DNA of 64,000 bases from Pseudomonas salomonii (GTDB taxonomy: Bacteria; Pseudomonadota; Gammaproteobacteria; Pseudomonadales; Pseudomonadaceae). The number at the start of each line of letters is the position of its first letter. Positions within the stretch are counted from its first letter, which is position 1. Shown one piece after another: positions 37,163 to 46,429 of this stretch. The DNA lies in NCBI RefSeq assembly GCF_900107155.1, contig NZ_FNOX01000004.1:124001-188000 (forward strand). Direction: 5' to 3'. Below the pieces are notes generated by a model, which saw only the letters and a list, made by a program, of their open reading frames with translations, did not search any database and had not been told where the DNA came from. Position numbers and translations under genes: made by a program.

Positions 37163-38173
37163 ATGTCCCGCGTTACCCTGAGTCGCTATTTGATCGAGCA
37201 GACCCGCAGCAACAACACGCCTGCCGATCTGCGCTTCCTTATCGAAGTGGTGGCGCGTGCTTGCAAGGAAATCAGCCACGCCGTGTCCAAAGGCGCACTC
37301 GGTGGTGTTCTGGGCAGCATGGGCACTGAAAACGTCCAAGGCGAAGTGCAGAAGAAGCTCGATGTGATTTCCAACGAAATCCTGCTCGAAGCCAACGAAT
37401 GGGGCGGTCACCTGGCCGGCATGGCGTCCGAAGAAATGGACAACGCCTACCAGATCCCGGGCAAGTACCCGAAGGGCGCGTATCTGCTGGTGTTCGACCC
37501 ACTGGACGGCTCGTCCAACATCGACATCAACGCACCGGTCGGCACCATCTTCTCGGTACTGCGCTGCCCGAATGAATACCTGAGCCAGAACGAAGCCCTG
37601 AACGAAAAGGCCTTCCTGCAGCCAGGCACCGAGCAGGTGGCTGCCGGCTACGCCATCTACGGCCCGCAGACCATGCTGGTGCTGACCCTGGGCGACGGCG
37701 TTAAAGGCTTCACCCTGGACCGCGAAATGGGCAGCTTCGTGCTGACCCACGAAGACATCACTATTCCGGCTTCCACCCAGGAATTTGCCATCAACATGTC
37801 CAACCAACGTCACTGGGAAGAGCCCGTGACCCGCTACGTGGGCGAGTTGATGGCCGGCGAAGAAGGCCCGTTGAAGAAGAACTTCAACATGCGCTGGGTC
37901 GCTGCGATGGTGGCGGACGTGCACCGCATCCTGACCCGTGGTGGCCTGTTCATGTACCCACGTGACAGCCGCGAACCTTCCAAGCCGGGCAAGCTGCGCT
38001 TGATGTACGAAGCCAACCCGATGTCGTTCCTGGTTGAGCAAGCAGGCGGCGCGTCCACCGACGGCCACCAGCGCATCCTCGACATCCAGCCGGAAGGCCT
38101 GCACCAGCGCGTGGCGGTGTTCCTGGGTTCGAAGGAAGAAGTTGAGCGTGTGACGGCTTATCACAAGAAGTAA
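37163..38173 (+). CDS. fbp: Fructose-1,6-bisphosphatase, class I
   Basis: 336-residue gluconeogenic phosphatase converting fructose-1,6-bisphosphate to fructose-6-phosphate. The metal-binding signature is [14 protein letters not shown] (about 110-123), and GGLFMYPRD near residue 254 contacts substrate. Essential-type central metabolism gene with its own terminator at 38190. Confidence 0.97.
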   Translation: MSRVTLSRYLIEQTRSNNTPADLRFLIEVVARACKEISHAVSKGALGGVLGSMGTENVQGEVQKKLDVISNEILLEANEWGGHLAGMASEEMDNAYQIPGKYPKGAYLLVFDPLDGSSNIDINAPVGTIFSVLRCPNEYLSQNEALNEKAFLQPGTEQVAAGYAIYGPQTMLVLTLGDGVKGFTLDREMGSFVLTHEDITIPASTQEFAINMSNQRHWEEPVTRYVGELMAGEEGPLKKNFNMRWVAAMVADVHRILTRGGLFMYPRDSREPSKPGKLRLMYEANPMSFLVEQAGGASTDGHQRILDIQPEGLHQRVAVFLGSKEEVERVTAYHKK

Positions 38174-38189
38174 AAATTTGTGATGATCA

Positions 38190-38228
38190 AAAAGCCCCGA
38201 AATGCTTTCAGCGTTTCGGGGCTTTTTT
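38190..38228. terminator. Bidirectional terminator, fbp / parE
   Basis: AAAAGCCCCGAAA / TTTCGGGGCTTTT, a 13-bp perfect stem with an 11-base loop, followed by TTATTT on the plus strand and flanked by A-runs for the minus strand. Confidence 0.94.
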
Positions 38229-38230
38229 AT

Positions 38231-38554
38231 TTACTGGATAAGATTTTTCAGCAGCAGTGCCTGCAAGTTTTTTCGAGTGTCGGCGATGATGTGGACATAG
38301 ATGGTTTGTTCACGGATTTCGTAGATGATCCGGTTCATGCCACTCACCACTTGGCGATACTGGCTCATATTCAGCCGCTCGATTTCTTCCGGTATCGAGC
38401 CTGCATAAGGCTGAGTTTCGAGGCGGCGCATAGCTTGTTTCAACGATTCAAAGGTCGTTTGCCAGGTTGACGCAGAGAATTGTCGAATGAGGTATGACTT
38501 GATGTCTTTAAGGTCGTTCTTTGCTGAGTGAAGAATCACAACCCTGAACGTCAT
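38231..38554 (-). CDS. parE: RelE/ParE-family toxin
   Basis: 107-residue small basic protein of the RelE/ParE fold: VVILHSAKNDLKDI, MSQYRQVVSGMNRIIYEI, VHIIADTRKN. The last segment matches ParE more than RelE mRNA interferases. It overlaps the antitoxin stop by 4 nt (ATGA), the usual type-II arrangement. The target (gyrase or mRNA) cannot be told from the sequence. Confidence 0.88.
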   Translation of the reverse strand: MTFRVVILHSAKNDLKDIKSYLIRQFSASTWQTTFESLKQAMRRLETQPYAGSIPEEIERLNMSQYRQVVSGMNRIIYEIREQTIYVHIIADTRKNLQALLLKNLIQ

Positions 38555-38823
38555 TGAGCGTCGTCCTTGTCCAGCTCTGCGAATACGTCCTCCATATCCT
38601 CAAACTGGCCTGATTCAATCTGTCGATTACCCAAGGCCAAAAGCTTTAACAAGGCCATGGTTTCCGCCTGTTCTTCAAAGCTCTTCACGTCCATCACCAC
38701 CAGCTTTGCCTCACCGTTTTGAGTGATAACCAGCGGTTCGCGGCTTTCTGTGAGGGTTTTGACGATCTCGGCCGTATGGCTTTTCAGGTAGCTGATCGGT
38801 TTTATCTGGGATGAGAATTTCAC
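38551..38823 (-). CDS. Phd/YefM-family antitoxin
   Basis: 90 residues with the Phd/YefM N-terminal DNA-binding fold (SYLKSHTAEIVKTLTESREP, LVITQNGEAKLVVMDV) and an acidic C-terminal tail (FEDMEDVFAELDKDD) that would wrap the toxin. It is the first gene of the toxin-antitoxin operon and is expected to repress its own promoter. Predicted operator not identified in the 221 bp upstream. Confidence 0.88.
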   Translation of the reverse strand: MKFSSQIKPISYLKSHTAEIVKTLTESREPLVITQNGEAKLVVMDVKSFEEQAETMALLKLLALGNRQIESGQFEDMEDVFAELDKDDAQ

Positions 38824-39044
38824 GGGTAAGCCCTTGCTCGATGTTGGACCGATATTAGTCTTTATTTGGTCTTGTCGTAGCGCTGGACTGATGAAAGGTT
38901 GAGGTTTTGCGTTCGAAAAGGCGCTGCAAAGGACCCGTGCGCAGAAAAAAGAAATACCACCCCCTATCGGGAACCAGACACCCCTTTTCCCTTCTAAGCT
39001 TCTGGCAGATACCCCAGCTGCTTTGTCTCTCCAGGAGCTTTTCC

Positions 39045-39299
39045 ATGTCTTTACGCCGTCTCGCTTTGCTGGCTTTTTGCGTGCTGTTAGCCGCGTGCAG
39101 CAAGGTCAATCAAGAAAATTACGCAAAGCTGTCGGCTGGCATGGCCAAGGCCGAGGTGGAGTCGTTGCTGGGTAAGCCGACCGATTGTTCCGGTGCGCTG
39201 GGCATGTCCAGTTGCACGTGGGGCGATAAAAACAGCTTTATCAGCGTGCAGTACGCCGGTGACAAAGTTCTGATGTTTTCCGGGCAAGGCCTGAAGTAA
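39045..39299 (+). CDS. Small lipoprotein, BamE/SmpA-like fold
   Basis: 84-residue lipoprotein: signal peptide with lipobox LLAAC, acylated Cys18. The mature part LSAGMAKAEVESLLGKPTDCSG is the typical opening of BamE/SmpA and DUF3862 domains, and CSGALGMSSC may form a disulfide. AGGAG precedes the ATG. It is too short and different to be BamE proper. A blc-type lipocalin gene follows after 30 bases. Confidence 0.78.
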   Translation: MSLRRLALLAFCVLLAACSKVNQENYAKLSAGMAKAEVESLLGKPTDCSGALGMSSCTWGDKNSFISVQYAGDKVLMFSGQGLK

Positions 39300-39329
39300 A
39301 CCGGGGCGCGAGCCTGCGGGAGAAGAAGA

Positions 39330-39899
39330 ATGATGCGTTTTGTTTTGTTTCTTTGCGCCAGTCTGTTTTTGGCGGGCTGCGCCAGCCATTCTGGCGATGA
39401 TCTGCAACCCAAGACCGCGAGCAACGTCAACCTCAAGCGTTACCAGGGCACCTGGTATGAGTTGGCCCGATTGCCGATGTACTTCCAGCGCAACTGCGCG
39501 CAGTCCGAAGCTCGCTACACCCTGTTGCCGGATGGCGACATGTCGGTGTTCAACCGCTGCCTGACTACAGAGTGGAAGTGGGAAGAAGCCAAGGGCACGG
39601 CCACGCCGCAAGTGCCGGGCAAGACCGACAAGCTCTGGGTGGAATTCAATAACTGGTTCACGGCGCTGCTGCCGGGCGTCGCCAAGGGCGATTACTGGGT
39701 GCTGTACGTGAGTGATGACTACAAGACTGCCATCGTCGGCAGCCCGAGCCGACGCTACATGTGGATCTTGTCGCGCACCCCGACGGTGAGTGCCGACACC
39801 CGCGAAGACCTGCTGAGCAGGGCGCGCCAGCAGGGTTATGACACCACGCGGTTGATCTGGCGTACGTCGGACAAACAGATGGCGAAGACTTCGCAATAA
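39330..39899 (+). CDS. blc: Outer-membrane lipocalin Blc
   Basis: 189-residue lipoprotein lipocalin: lipobox FLAGC with acylated Cys17, the lipocalin motif KRYQGTWYELARLP (about 36-49) and DDYKTAIVGSPSRRYMWILSR. Bacterial Blc proteins sit in the outer membrane and bind fatty acids or lysophospholipids, often under envelope stress. Probably cotranscribed with the small lipoprotein upstream. Confidence 0.92.
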   Translation: MMRFVLFLCASLFLAGCASHSGDDLQPKTASNVNLKRYQGTWYELARLPMYFQRNCAQSEARYTLLPDGDMSVFNRCLTTEWKWEEAKGTATPQVPGKTDKLWVEFNNWFTALLPGVAKGDYWVLYVSDDYKTAIVGSPSRRYMWILSRTPTVSADTREDLLSRARQQGYDTTRLIWRTSDKQMAKTSQ

Positions 39900-39924
39900 A
39901 CCTGAGAGTACCGCCGATCAAAAA

Positions 39925-40014
39925 TGTGGGAGCGGGCTTGCTCGCGAATACGGAGTGTCAGTCGACAGATAAGTTGGCTGATCCACCGCTTTCGCGAGCA
40001 AGCCCGCTCCCACA
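39925..40014. repeat. REPIN, family A (copy 6)
   Basis: TGTGGGAGCGGGCTTGCTCG and CGAGCAAGCCCGCTCCCACA arms, between the convergent blc and hutF genes; it ends three bases before the hutF stop. Confidence 0.92.
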
Positions 40015-40017
40015 TTT

Positions 40018-41382
40018 TTAACCGAGCAAGTCTTTCAATACTTGGGTGAACGCCCGGCTGCTGTCTTCTTCGCCGGCATGATGCCCATCGCGCACCACCC
40101 ACTTGCCGTTGACCAGCACATCGCGCACTTGGCGATCACCACCGGCGAACAGCCAGCGATTGAGAATCCCATCCTCGGTCGCCGTCGCCAGGTACGGGTC
40201 ATTGCCATCCAGCACAATCCAATCTGCCCGCTTGCCCACTTCCAACCGACCAATCGGCTGCCCCAACGCTTGGGCGCCGCCGTCGAGTGCAGCATCGAAC
40301 AACGTGCGGCCAACCATCGGCTGATCACTGCGATACAGACGGTTGCGCCGCTGGTCCCGCAGGCGCTGGCCATATTCGAGCCAACGCAATTCCTCCACCA
40401 CGCTCAGTGACACATGGCTGTCGGAACCGATACCCATGCGCCCGCCTTGAGCGAGGAAATCCACCGCCGGGAAAATCCCATCGCCCAGGTTGGCTTCGGT
40501 GGTCAGGCACAAGCCGGCGATTGCCCGGCTCTTGGCCATTTGCGTGACTTCATCGGCGTCGGCATGGGTGGCGTGCACCAGGCACCAACGCTCATCCACT
40601 TCCACATTGTCATACAGCCATTGCAGCGGGCGTTTGCCGCTCCAGGCCAGGCAGTCATCGACTTCTTTTTGCTGCTCGGCAATGTGGATATGCACCGGGC
40701 ACGCCTTGTCACTGGCGGCCAGCACAGCGTTGATCTGTTCGGGTGTGACGGCACGCAACGAGTGGAAACACAGGCCCAACTGCTGCGCTGGCTGCGCCGC
40801 CAGAATGGGTTTCAGGCGTGCTTGCAGGTCCAGGTAATCTTCGGTGCTGTTGATAAAGCGCCGCTGGCCGTCATTCGGCGCCTGGCCACCAAAACCGGAG
40901 TGGGTGTAGAGCACTGGCAGCAACGTCAGGCCGATGCCACTGCTGGCCGCCGCCTGGCTGATCTGCCGCGACAGCTCCGTGCGATCGGCATACGCCTGGC
41001 CGCTGACGTCGTGGTGCACATAATGAAACTCGGCCACCGAGGTGTAGCCGGCCTTGAGCATCTCGATATACAGCTGGCGGGCGATGACCTGCAATTGCTC
41101 GGGGTTGATCTTGCCGACCATGCGGTACATCAAGTCGCGCCAGGTCCAGAAGCTGTCATTCGGGTTGCCGGCCACTTCGGCCAAACCGGCCATGGCGCGC
41201 TGGAACGCATGGGAGTGCAGGTTGGGCATGCCCGCCAAAACCGGGCCTCTGAGCCGTTCGGCGTGGTCTGCGCTGGCATTGGGCTCAACCTGGGTCAGCA
41301 CGCCATCGGCGCTGACTTCAAAGCGTACATCGTTGGCCCATCCATTAGGCAGCAGCGCGCGTTCGGCAAAGAAAGCGGACAT
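40018..41382 (-). CDS. hutF: Formimidoylglutamate deiminase HutF
   Basis: 454-residue amidohydrolase that turns N-formimino-L-glutamate into N-formyl-L-glutamate, the step before HutG in the five-step Pseudomonas histidine pathway. The metal motif is PNLHSHAFQRAM (about 55-66), with ATHADADEV and GIGSDSHVS later. The ATG at 41382 is preferred to a TTG two codons upstream. Divergent from hutC, with a HutC-type palindrome between. Confidence 0.95.
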   Translation of the reverse strand: MSAFFAERALLPNGWANDVRFEVSADGVLTQVEPNASADHAERLRGPVLAGMPNLHSHAFQRAMAGLAEVAGNPNDSFWTWRDLMYRMVGKINPEQLQVIARQLYIEMLKAGYTSVAEFHYVHHDVSGQAYADRTELSRQISQAAASSGIGLTLLPVLYTHSGFGGQAPNDGQRRFINSTEDYLDLQARLKPILAAQPAQQLGLCFHSLRAVTPEQINAVLAASDKACPVHIHIAEQQKEVDDCLAWSGKRPLQWLYDNVEVDERWCLVHATHADADEVTQMAKSRAIAGLCLTTEANLGDGIFPAVDFLAQGGRMGIGSDSHVSLSVVEELRWLEYGQRLRDQRRNRLYRSDQPMVGRTLFDAALDGGAQALGQPIGRLEVGKRADWIVLDGNDPYLATATEDGILNRWLFAGGDRQVRDVLVNGKWVVRDGHHAGEEDSSRAFTQVLKDLLG

Positions 41383-41411
41383 GATCAAGGCACCCCGGTC
41401 GTGTGTTTATT

Positions 41412-41421
41412 TGTATATACA
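41412..41421. promoter_or_regulatory. HutC operator between hutF and hutC
   Basis: TGTATATACA is a perfect palindrome matching TGTA-N2-TACA, the core reported for HutC of P. fluorescens. It lies 30 bases before hutF and about 70 before hutC, so one repressor site could control both. Confidence 0.7.
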
Positions 41422-41490
41422 TATACAGACGTTTGCCTGCTCGGTAAACTCCGGCAATCTATGCATCTTTTCCCCCTGCAAGGATTCCCT

Positions 41491-42240
41491 GTGCCGACTC
41501 CGCCCGCCAAGTCTTCGCTGGCTGCCCACATGGACGAAAGTCCGGCGCCCTTGTATGCCCGCGTCAAACAGATGATCAGCCAGCAGATTCTCAACGGCAA
41601 CTGGCCGCCCCATTACCGCGTGCCGTCCGAGAGCGAACTGGTCAGCCAGTTAGGCTTCAGCCGCATGACCATCAACCGCGCCCTGCGCGAACTCACCGCC
41701 GAAGGTTTGCTGGTGCGCATGCAAGGCGTCGGCACCTTCGTCGCTGAGCCCAAGAGCCAGTCGGCGCTGTTTGAAGTACACAACATTGCCGATGAGATCG
41801 CCTCGCGCGGTCATCGCCATACCTGCCAGGTTATTCACCTGGGCGAAGAGGCCGCCGGTTCCGAGCGCGCCGTGGCCCTGGAAATGCGTGAAGGCGGGCG
41901 GGTGTTTCACTCGCTGATCGTGCATTTTGAAAACGATATTCCCGTGCAAATCGAAGACCGCTTCGTCAACGCCCTGGTGGCGCCGGAATACCTGCAACAG
42001 GATTTCACCCAGCAAACGCCGTACGCCTACCTCAACCAGGTCGCGCCACTGACCGAGGGCGAGCATGTGGTTGAAGCCATCCTCGCCGACGCCGCCGAGT
42101 GCAAGCTGTTGCAGATCGAGCCGAGCGAGCCCTGCCTGTTGATTCGCCGCCGCACCTGGTCCGGCCGCCAGCCGGTCACCGCCGCGCGTTTGATCCACCC
42201 CGGTTCCCGTCATAGCCTGGAAGGACGTTTCAGTAAATGA
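41491..42240 (+). CDS. hutC: Histidine-utilisation repressor HutC
   Basis: 249-residue GntR-family (HutC subfamily) repressor released by urocanate. The winged helix is at about 20-85 (PSESELVSQLGFSRMTINRA); the UTRA ligand domain fills the rest. The GTG at 41491 has AAGGA seven bases upstream and fits the family start; an ATG at 41461 is an alternative. An open frame extends much further left, antisense to hutF, and is not coding. Confidence 0.94.
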   Translation: MPTPPAKSSLAAHMDESPAPLYARVKQMISQQILNGNWPPHYRVPSESELVSQLGFSRMTINRALRELTAEGLLVRMQGVGTFVAEPKSQSALFEVHNIADEIASRGHRHTCQVIHLGEEAAGSERAVALEMREGGRVFHSLIVHFENDIPVQIEDRFVNALVAPEYLQQDFTQQTPYAYLNQVAPLTEGEHVVEAILADAAECKLLQIEPSEPCLLIRRRTWSGRQPVTAARLIHPGSRHSLEGRFSK

Positions 42241-42797
42241 GTGCAGTGAACGTCTGGCGCGCCACCGATTACATCCGCATGCCGTGGAAAAACGGCGGCG
42301 GCAGCACCGAAGAAATCACCCGTGACGCAGGCACTGGCCTGGATGGCTTTGGCTGGCGCTTGTCGATTGCCGATATTACCGAGTCGGGCGGGTTTTCTAC
42401 CTTCGCCGGCTACCAGCGCGTGATCACGGTGATCAAGGGCGCGGGTATGGTCCTGACCGTAGATGGTGAAGAGCAGCGCGGGTTGTTACCGTTGCAAGCG
42501 TTTGCGTTCAAGGGTGAGAGTGAAGTGTCTTGCCGCTTGATCACCGGGCCGATCCGCGATTTCAACCTGATCTACTCGCCAGAGCGTTACCACGCACGCT
42601 TTCAATGGATTGATGGCGCGCAGCGGTTTTTCAGCACGGCGCACACGGTGTTGGTGTTCAGCGTGGCGGATGAGGTGAAGGTGCTGGGTGAAAAGCTCGG
42701 CCATCACGATTGCCTGCAAATCGACGGTAACACGGGCTTGCTGGATATCGCCGTCAGCGGCCGCAGCTGCATTATCGAACTGACCCAACTCGGTTAA
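42237..42797 (+). CDS. hutD: HutD family protein
   Basis: 186-residue cupin-fold protein of the HutD family (WRATDYIRMPWKNGGGSTEEI; RLSIADITESGGFSTFAGY). In P. fluorescens HutD has been proposed to set an upper limit on hut activity, with no enzyme activity assigned. It overlaps hutC by 4 nt, so the two are one unit. Confidence 0.93.
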   Translation: MSAVNVWRATDYIRMPWKNGGGSTEEITRDAGTGLDGFGWRLSIADITESGGFSTFAGYQRVITVIKGAGMVLTVDGEEQRGLLPLQAFAFKGESEVSCRLITGPIRDFNLIYSPERYHARFQWIDGAQRFFSTAHTVLVFSVADEVKVLGEKLGHHDCLQIDGNTGLLDIAVSGRSCIIELTQLG

Positions 42798-43018
42798 AAA
42801 ACTGCTCCCACATTTGCTTTTCATTGTTCATAAGAGCTGTTTCCAGCCGCGCACCAATTTGTTACCGAATGCCCCAGCTTGGCGCAATGCCAGGCAATCG
42901 TTAGCAATTTCCCCGTCCGCAAACTCCCTCTGTAAGAAATTTCAACAAGCCTGGAAGCCTTAATTTCCAAGGCTTTCACACGCCTCCCCAAAAAATCTCA
43001 CACGCTCCCTCACCAAGT

Positions 43019-43034
43019 TGGCCGCTTGATTGCA
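43019..43034 (+). promoter_or_regulatory. Sigma-54 promoter of the hutU operon
   Basis: TGGCCGCTTGATTGCA has GG and GC exactly ten bases apart and matches TGGCAYG-N4-TTGCW at nearly all fixed positions. This fits the known RpoN dependence of hutU in P. fluorescens. Predicted start about 43046. Confidence 0.88.
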
Positions 43035-43038
43035 TATG

Positions 43039-43052
43039 CTTGTACATACAAG
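43039..43052. promoter_or_regulatory. HutC operator at hutU
   Basis: CTTGTACATACAAG, perfect 6-bp arms around CA (CTTGTA-N2-TACAAG). It covers the predicted transcription start, so bound HutC would block RNA polymerase. Confidence 0.88.
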
Positions 43053-43120
43053 TAAAGATGTGTGCGTAAGACTCTCCTTCGCACCATCAATGTTCGCGCA
43101 CCATGCCGAGGAGTCCAGCT

Positions 43121-44806
43121 GTGACCGATTTTTCGAAAGCCAAGCCTACTAAATACCGTGACGTCGAAATCCGTGCCGCTCGCGGTAACAAGCTCACCGC
43201 CAAAAGCTGGCTGACTGAAGCACCGTTGCGCATGCTGATGAACAACCTTGATCCGCAAGTGGCCGAGAACCCGAAAGAATTGGTGGTGTACGGTGGTATC
43301 GGCCGTGCGGCGCGCAACTGGGAGTGCTACGACCAGATCGTCGAGAGCCTCACTAACCTGAATGACGACGAGACCCTGCTGGTGCAATCCGGCAAGCCGG
43401 TCGGCGTGTTCAAGACCCACAGCAACGCTCCGCGCGTGCTGATCGCCAACTCCAACCTGGTGCCGCACTGGGCCAGTTGGGAGCACTTTAACGAACTGGA
43501 TGCCAAGGGCCTGGCCATGTACGGCCAGATGACCGCCGGCAGCTGGATCTACATCGGCAGCCAGGGCATCGTGCAGGGCACCTACGAAACCTTCGTCGAA
43601 GCCGGCCGCCAGCATTACAACAGCGACCTCACCGGCCGCTGGGTCCTCACCGCCGGCCTCGGCGGCATGGGCGGCGCTCAGCCGTTGGCTGCGACCCTGG
43701 CTGGCGCCTGCTCGCTGAACATCGAGTGCCAGCAGGTCAGCATCGATTTTCGTCTGGCCAGCCGTTATGTCGACGAGCAAGCCACCGACCTCGACGACGC
43801 CCTGGCGCGTATCGCCAAATACACCCAGGAAGGCAAGGCCATCTCCATCGCCTTGCTGGGCAACGCGGCCGAAATCCTGCCGGAACTGATCAAGCGCGGC
43901 GTGCGCCCGGACATGGTCACCGACCAGACCAGCGCCCACGACCCACTCAACGGCTACCTGCCGGCCGGCTGGACCTGGGACGAATACCGCGCCCGCGCCA
44001 AGACCGAGCCGGCTGCCGTGATCAAGGCCGCCAAGCAGTCGATGGCCGTGCACGTCAAAGCCATGCTGGAATTCCAGAAGCAAGGCATTCCGACCTTCGA
44101 CTACGGCAACAACATCCGCCAGATGGCCCAGGAAGAAGGCGTAGAAAATGCCTTCGACTTCCCGGGTTTTGTGCCGGCCTACATCCGCCCACTGTTCTGC
44201 CGTGGCATCGGCCCGTTCCGCTGGGCTGCGCTGTCGGGCGACCCGCAAGACATCTACAAGACCGACGCCAAAGTCAAAGAGCTGATCCCGGACGACGCGC
44301 ACCTGCACAACTGGCTGGACATGGCCCGCGAGCGCATCAGCTTCCAGGGCTTGCCGGCACGTATCTGCTGGGTTGGCCTGGGCCAGCGCGCCAAGCTTGG
44401 CCTGGCGTTCAACGAAATGGTACGCAGTGGCGAGCTGTCGGCGCCGGTGGTGATCGGCCGTGACCACCTCGACTCCGGCTCGGTCGCCAGCCCCAACCGC
44501 GAAACCGAAGCCATGCAGGACGGCTCCGACGCCGTGTCCGACTGGCCACTGCTCAACGCCCTGCTCAACACCGCAAGTGGCGCGACCTGGGTGTCGCTGC
44601 ACCACGGCGGCGGCGTGGGCATGGGCTTCTCCCAGCACTCGGGCATGGTGATCGTCTGCGACGGCACCGACGAAGCGGCTGAGCGCATTGCCCGCGTACT
44701 GCACAACGACCCGGCCACCGGAGTGATGCGTCACGCCGATGCCGGTTACCAGATCGCTATCGATTGCGCCAAGGAGCAGGGCCTCAACCTGCCGATGATC
44801 AAGTAA
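43121..44806 (+). CDS. hutU: Urocanate hydratase HutU
   Basis: 561-residue NAD-dependent enzyme hydrating urocanate to imidazolonepropionate. Motifs include GIGRAARNW, the Rossmann-like [13 protein letters not shown] (about 176-188), DQTSAHDP and [15 protein letters not shown] start at 43121 with GAGGAG eight bases before; the ATG at 43103 lacks a ribosome site and adds residues not found in the family. Confidence 0.97.
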   Translation: MTDFSKAKPTKYRDVEIRAARGNKLTAKSWLTEAPLRMLMNNLDPQVAENPKELVVYGGIGRAARNWECYDQIVESLTNLNDDETLLVQSGKPVGVFKTHSNAPRVLIANSNLVPHWASWEHFNELDAKGLAMYGQMTAGSWIYIGSQGIVQGTYETFVEAGRQHYNSDLTGRWVLTAGLGGMGGAQPLAATLAGACSLNIECQQVSIDFRLASRYVDEQATDLDDALARIAKYTQEGKAISIALLGNAAEILPELIKRGVRPDMVTDQTSAHDPLNGYLPAGWTWDEYRARAKTEPAAVIKAAKQSMAVHVKAMLEFQKQGIPTFDYGNNIRQMAQEEGVENAFDFPGFVPAYIRPLFCRGIGPFRWAALSGDPQDIYKTDAKVKELIPDDAHLHNWLDMARERISFQGLPARICWVGLGQRAKLGLAFNEMVRSGELSAPVVIGRDHLDSGSVASPNRETEAMQDGSDAVSDWPLLNALLNTASGATWVSLHHGGGVGMGFSQHSGMVIVCDGTDEAAERIARVLHNDPATGVMRHADAGYQIAIDCAKEQGLNLPMIK

Positions 44807-44822
44807 CGGCTGGCCTGGTTCC

Positions 44823-44842
44823 TGTGGGAGCCAGCTCCCACA
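44823..44842. repeat. Small palindrome, REP remnant
   Basis: TGTGGGAGCCAGCTCCCACA is a perfect 20-bp palindrome made of fused REP ends, lying between hutU and the permease gene. It could form a cruciform or attenuating hairpin. Confidence 0.7.
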
Positions 44843-44914
44843 TTTGCCCTGCTGTGTACACAAGACATGTTTCACCCGCACCACCGAAAAACAATCCATC
44901 AGAGGTTGAACACC

Positions 44915-46360
44915 ATGGCTGCAAATGACACCACCCCGTTGATCGAAAGGCGTTCGATCGACTACATCCCGGAAGCGGAAAGACACGGTCGTCTATTGAG
45001 CCAGTTCACCCTGTGGATGGGGGCCAACCTGCAAATCACCGCGATTGTCACCGGGGCCTTGGCCGTGGTGCTCGGCGGTGATGTGTTCTGGTCGTTGATC
45101 GGTCTGTTGATCGGCCAACTCATCGGCGGCGGCGTCATGGCGTTGCATGCGGCGCAAGGGCCAAAGCTTGGTCTGCCACAGATGATCTCCAGCCGGGTGC
45201 AGTTCGGCGTTTATGGTGCAGCCATTCCGATTGTGCTGGTTTGTTTGATGTACCTCGGTTTCACCGCGACCGGGACCGTGCTGTCGGGGCAGGCGCTGGG
45301 CCAGTTGTTCGGGGTCAGCGACAGCGTCGGTATCCTGATTTTTGCCAGCGTGATCGTACTGGTCACCGTACTGGGTTACCGGGTGATCCACTTTATTGGG
45401 CGTGTCGCCAGCGTCATTGGCGTGATCGCCTTTGTCTATCTGTTCAGCCGTTTGATGAGCCAGACCGACGTTGGCGCGCTTTTGCAGATTCGCCACTTCA
45501 GCTGGAGCAGTTTCCTGCTGGCGGTGTCGCTCGCGGCCTCCTGGCAGATCGCCTTCGGCCCTTACGTGGCGGACTATTCACGTTACCTGCCAAGCAAAAC
45601 ATCTTCGCTGAAAACCTTTTTCGCCGCCGGTGCGGGTTCAGTCATTGGTGCTCAGGTGGCGATGGTCCTTGGCGTGTTTGCCGCGGCCATGTCCAACGGG
45701 CAATTTGCCGGTCACGAAGTCGCCTACATCGTCGGGTTAAGTGGTACGGGCGCCACCGCTGCGCTGCTGTACTTCAGCATCGCGTTCGGCAAGGTCACCA
45801 TCTCTACCCTGAACTCCTACGGCAGCTTCATGTGCATTGCCACCATCGTCAGCGGCTTCCGTGGTCGCCTGGAGGTCACGCGCCTGCAACGTCTGGTGTT
45901 CGTGCTGGTGATTGTCGGCACTGCAACCCTGATCGCGTTGCTCGGCCAGCACTCGTTCCTCGGTGCGTTCAAGTCTTTCATTCTGTTTCTACTGGCGTTC
46001 TTCACGCCGTGGAGTGCGATCAACCTGGTGGATTACTACTGCATCACCCGCGAGCGCTATGACGTACCGGCCTTGGCCGACCCGAACGGCCGTTACGGTC
46101 GCTGGAACCTGCTGGGTATCAGCGTCTATGTGTTCGGCGTGCTGGTGCAGTTGCCGTTCATCTCGACCAAGTTCTACACCGGCCCCCTGGTTGCCGCGCT
46201 GGGTGATGTGGATATCTCCTGGATCATCGGCCTGGTACTGCCTGCGGCCCTGTATTACGTGTGTGCGAAAAAATGGCACGGCACAGTGCCCGATCAACTG
46301 ATCCTGCCAATAGAGCAGGGCGCTGCACCAACGACAAACGGGCTGGCTGCACAAGCCTGA
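44915..46360 (+). CDS. hutTu: NCS1-family permease, candidate urocanate transporter
   Basis: 481-residue inner-membrane permease of the nucleobase-cation-symport-1 (CodB-like) family with 12 predicted helices. Motif-bearing segments include SQFTLWMGANLQITAIVTGA near residue 28 and SLAASWQIAFGPYVADYSRYL. In P. fluorescens SBW25 a CodB-like gene at this place has been named the urocanate transporter; I assign that by position, not by substrate residues. ATG at 44915 is preferred to 44867. Confidence 0.75.
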   Translation: MAANDTTPLIERRSIDYIPEAERHGRLLSQFTLWMGANLQITAIVTGALAVVLGGDVFWSLIGLLIGQLIGGGVMALHAAQGPKLGLPQMISSRVQFGVYGAAIPIVLVCLMYLGFTATGTVLSGQALGQLFGVSDSVGILIFASVIVLVTVLGYRVIHFIGRVASVIGVIAFVYLFSRLMSQTDVGALLQIRHFSWSSFLLAVSLAASWQIAFGPYVADYSRYLPSKTSSLKTFFAAGAGSVIGAQVAMVLGVFAAAMSNGQFAGHEVAYIVGLSGTGATAALLYFSIAFGKVTISTLNSYGSFMCIATIVSGFRGRLEVTRLQRLVFVLVIVGTATLIALLGQHSFLGAFKSFILFLLAFFTPWSAINLVDYYCITRERYDVPALADPNGRYGRWNLLGISVYVFGVLVQLPFISTKFYTGPLVAALGDVDISWIIGLVLPAALYYVCAKKWHGTVPDQLILPIEQGAAPTTNGLAAQA

Positions 46361-46429
46361 TGGGACGTGGACAGGGCAGGATGCCTACTGACTGCCGTAA
46401 TCCATTTCAAGATTGGGAGCGTCACAACA

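Larger units (their letters stand above)
42798..43120 (+). other. hutU promoter region
   Basis: 323 bp without a gene between hutD and hutU. It holds the sigma-54 promoter (43019-43034) and HutC operator (43039-43052). A TTGGC-GCAAT-GCCAG palindrome near 42883-42897 is a possible activator site (CbrB, NtrC or IHF not distinguishable). CTGCTCCCACA at 42802-42812 is a REP remnant. Confidence 0.6.

Noticed and set aside
40414..41490. Long N-terminal extension of HutC
   Set aside because: The region is antisense to hutF, a well-supported gene, and HutC proteins are about 250 residues. GTG 41491 has a good ribosome site.
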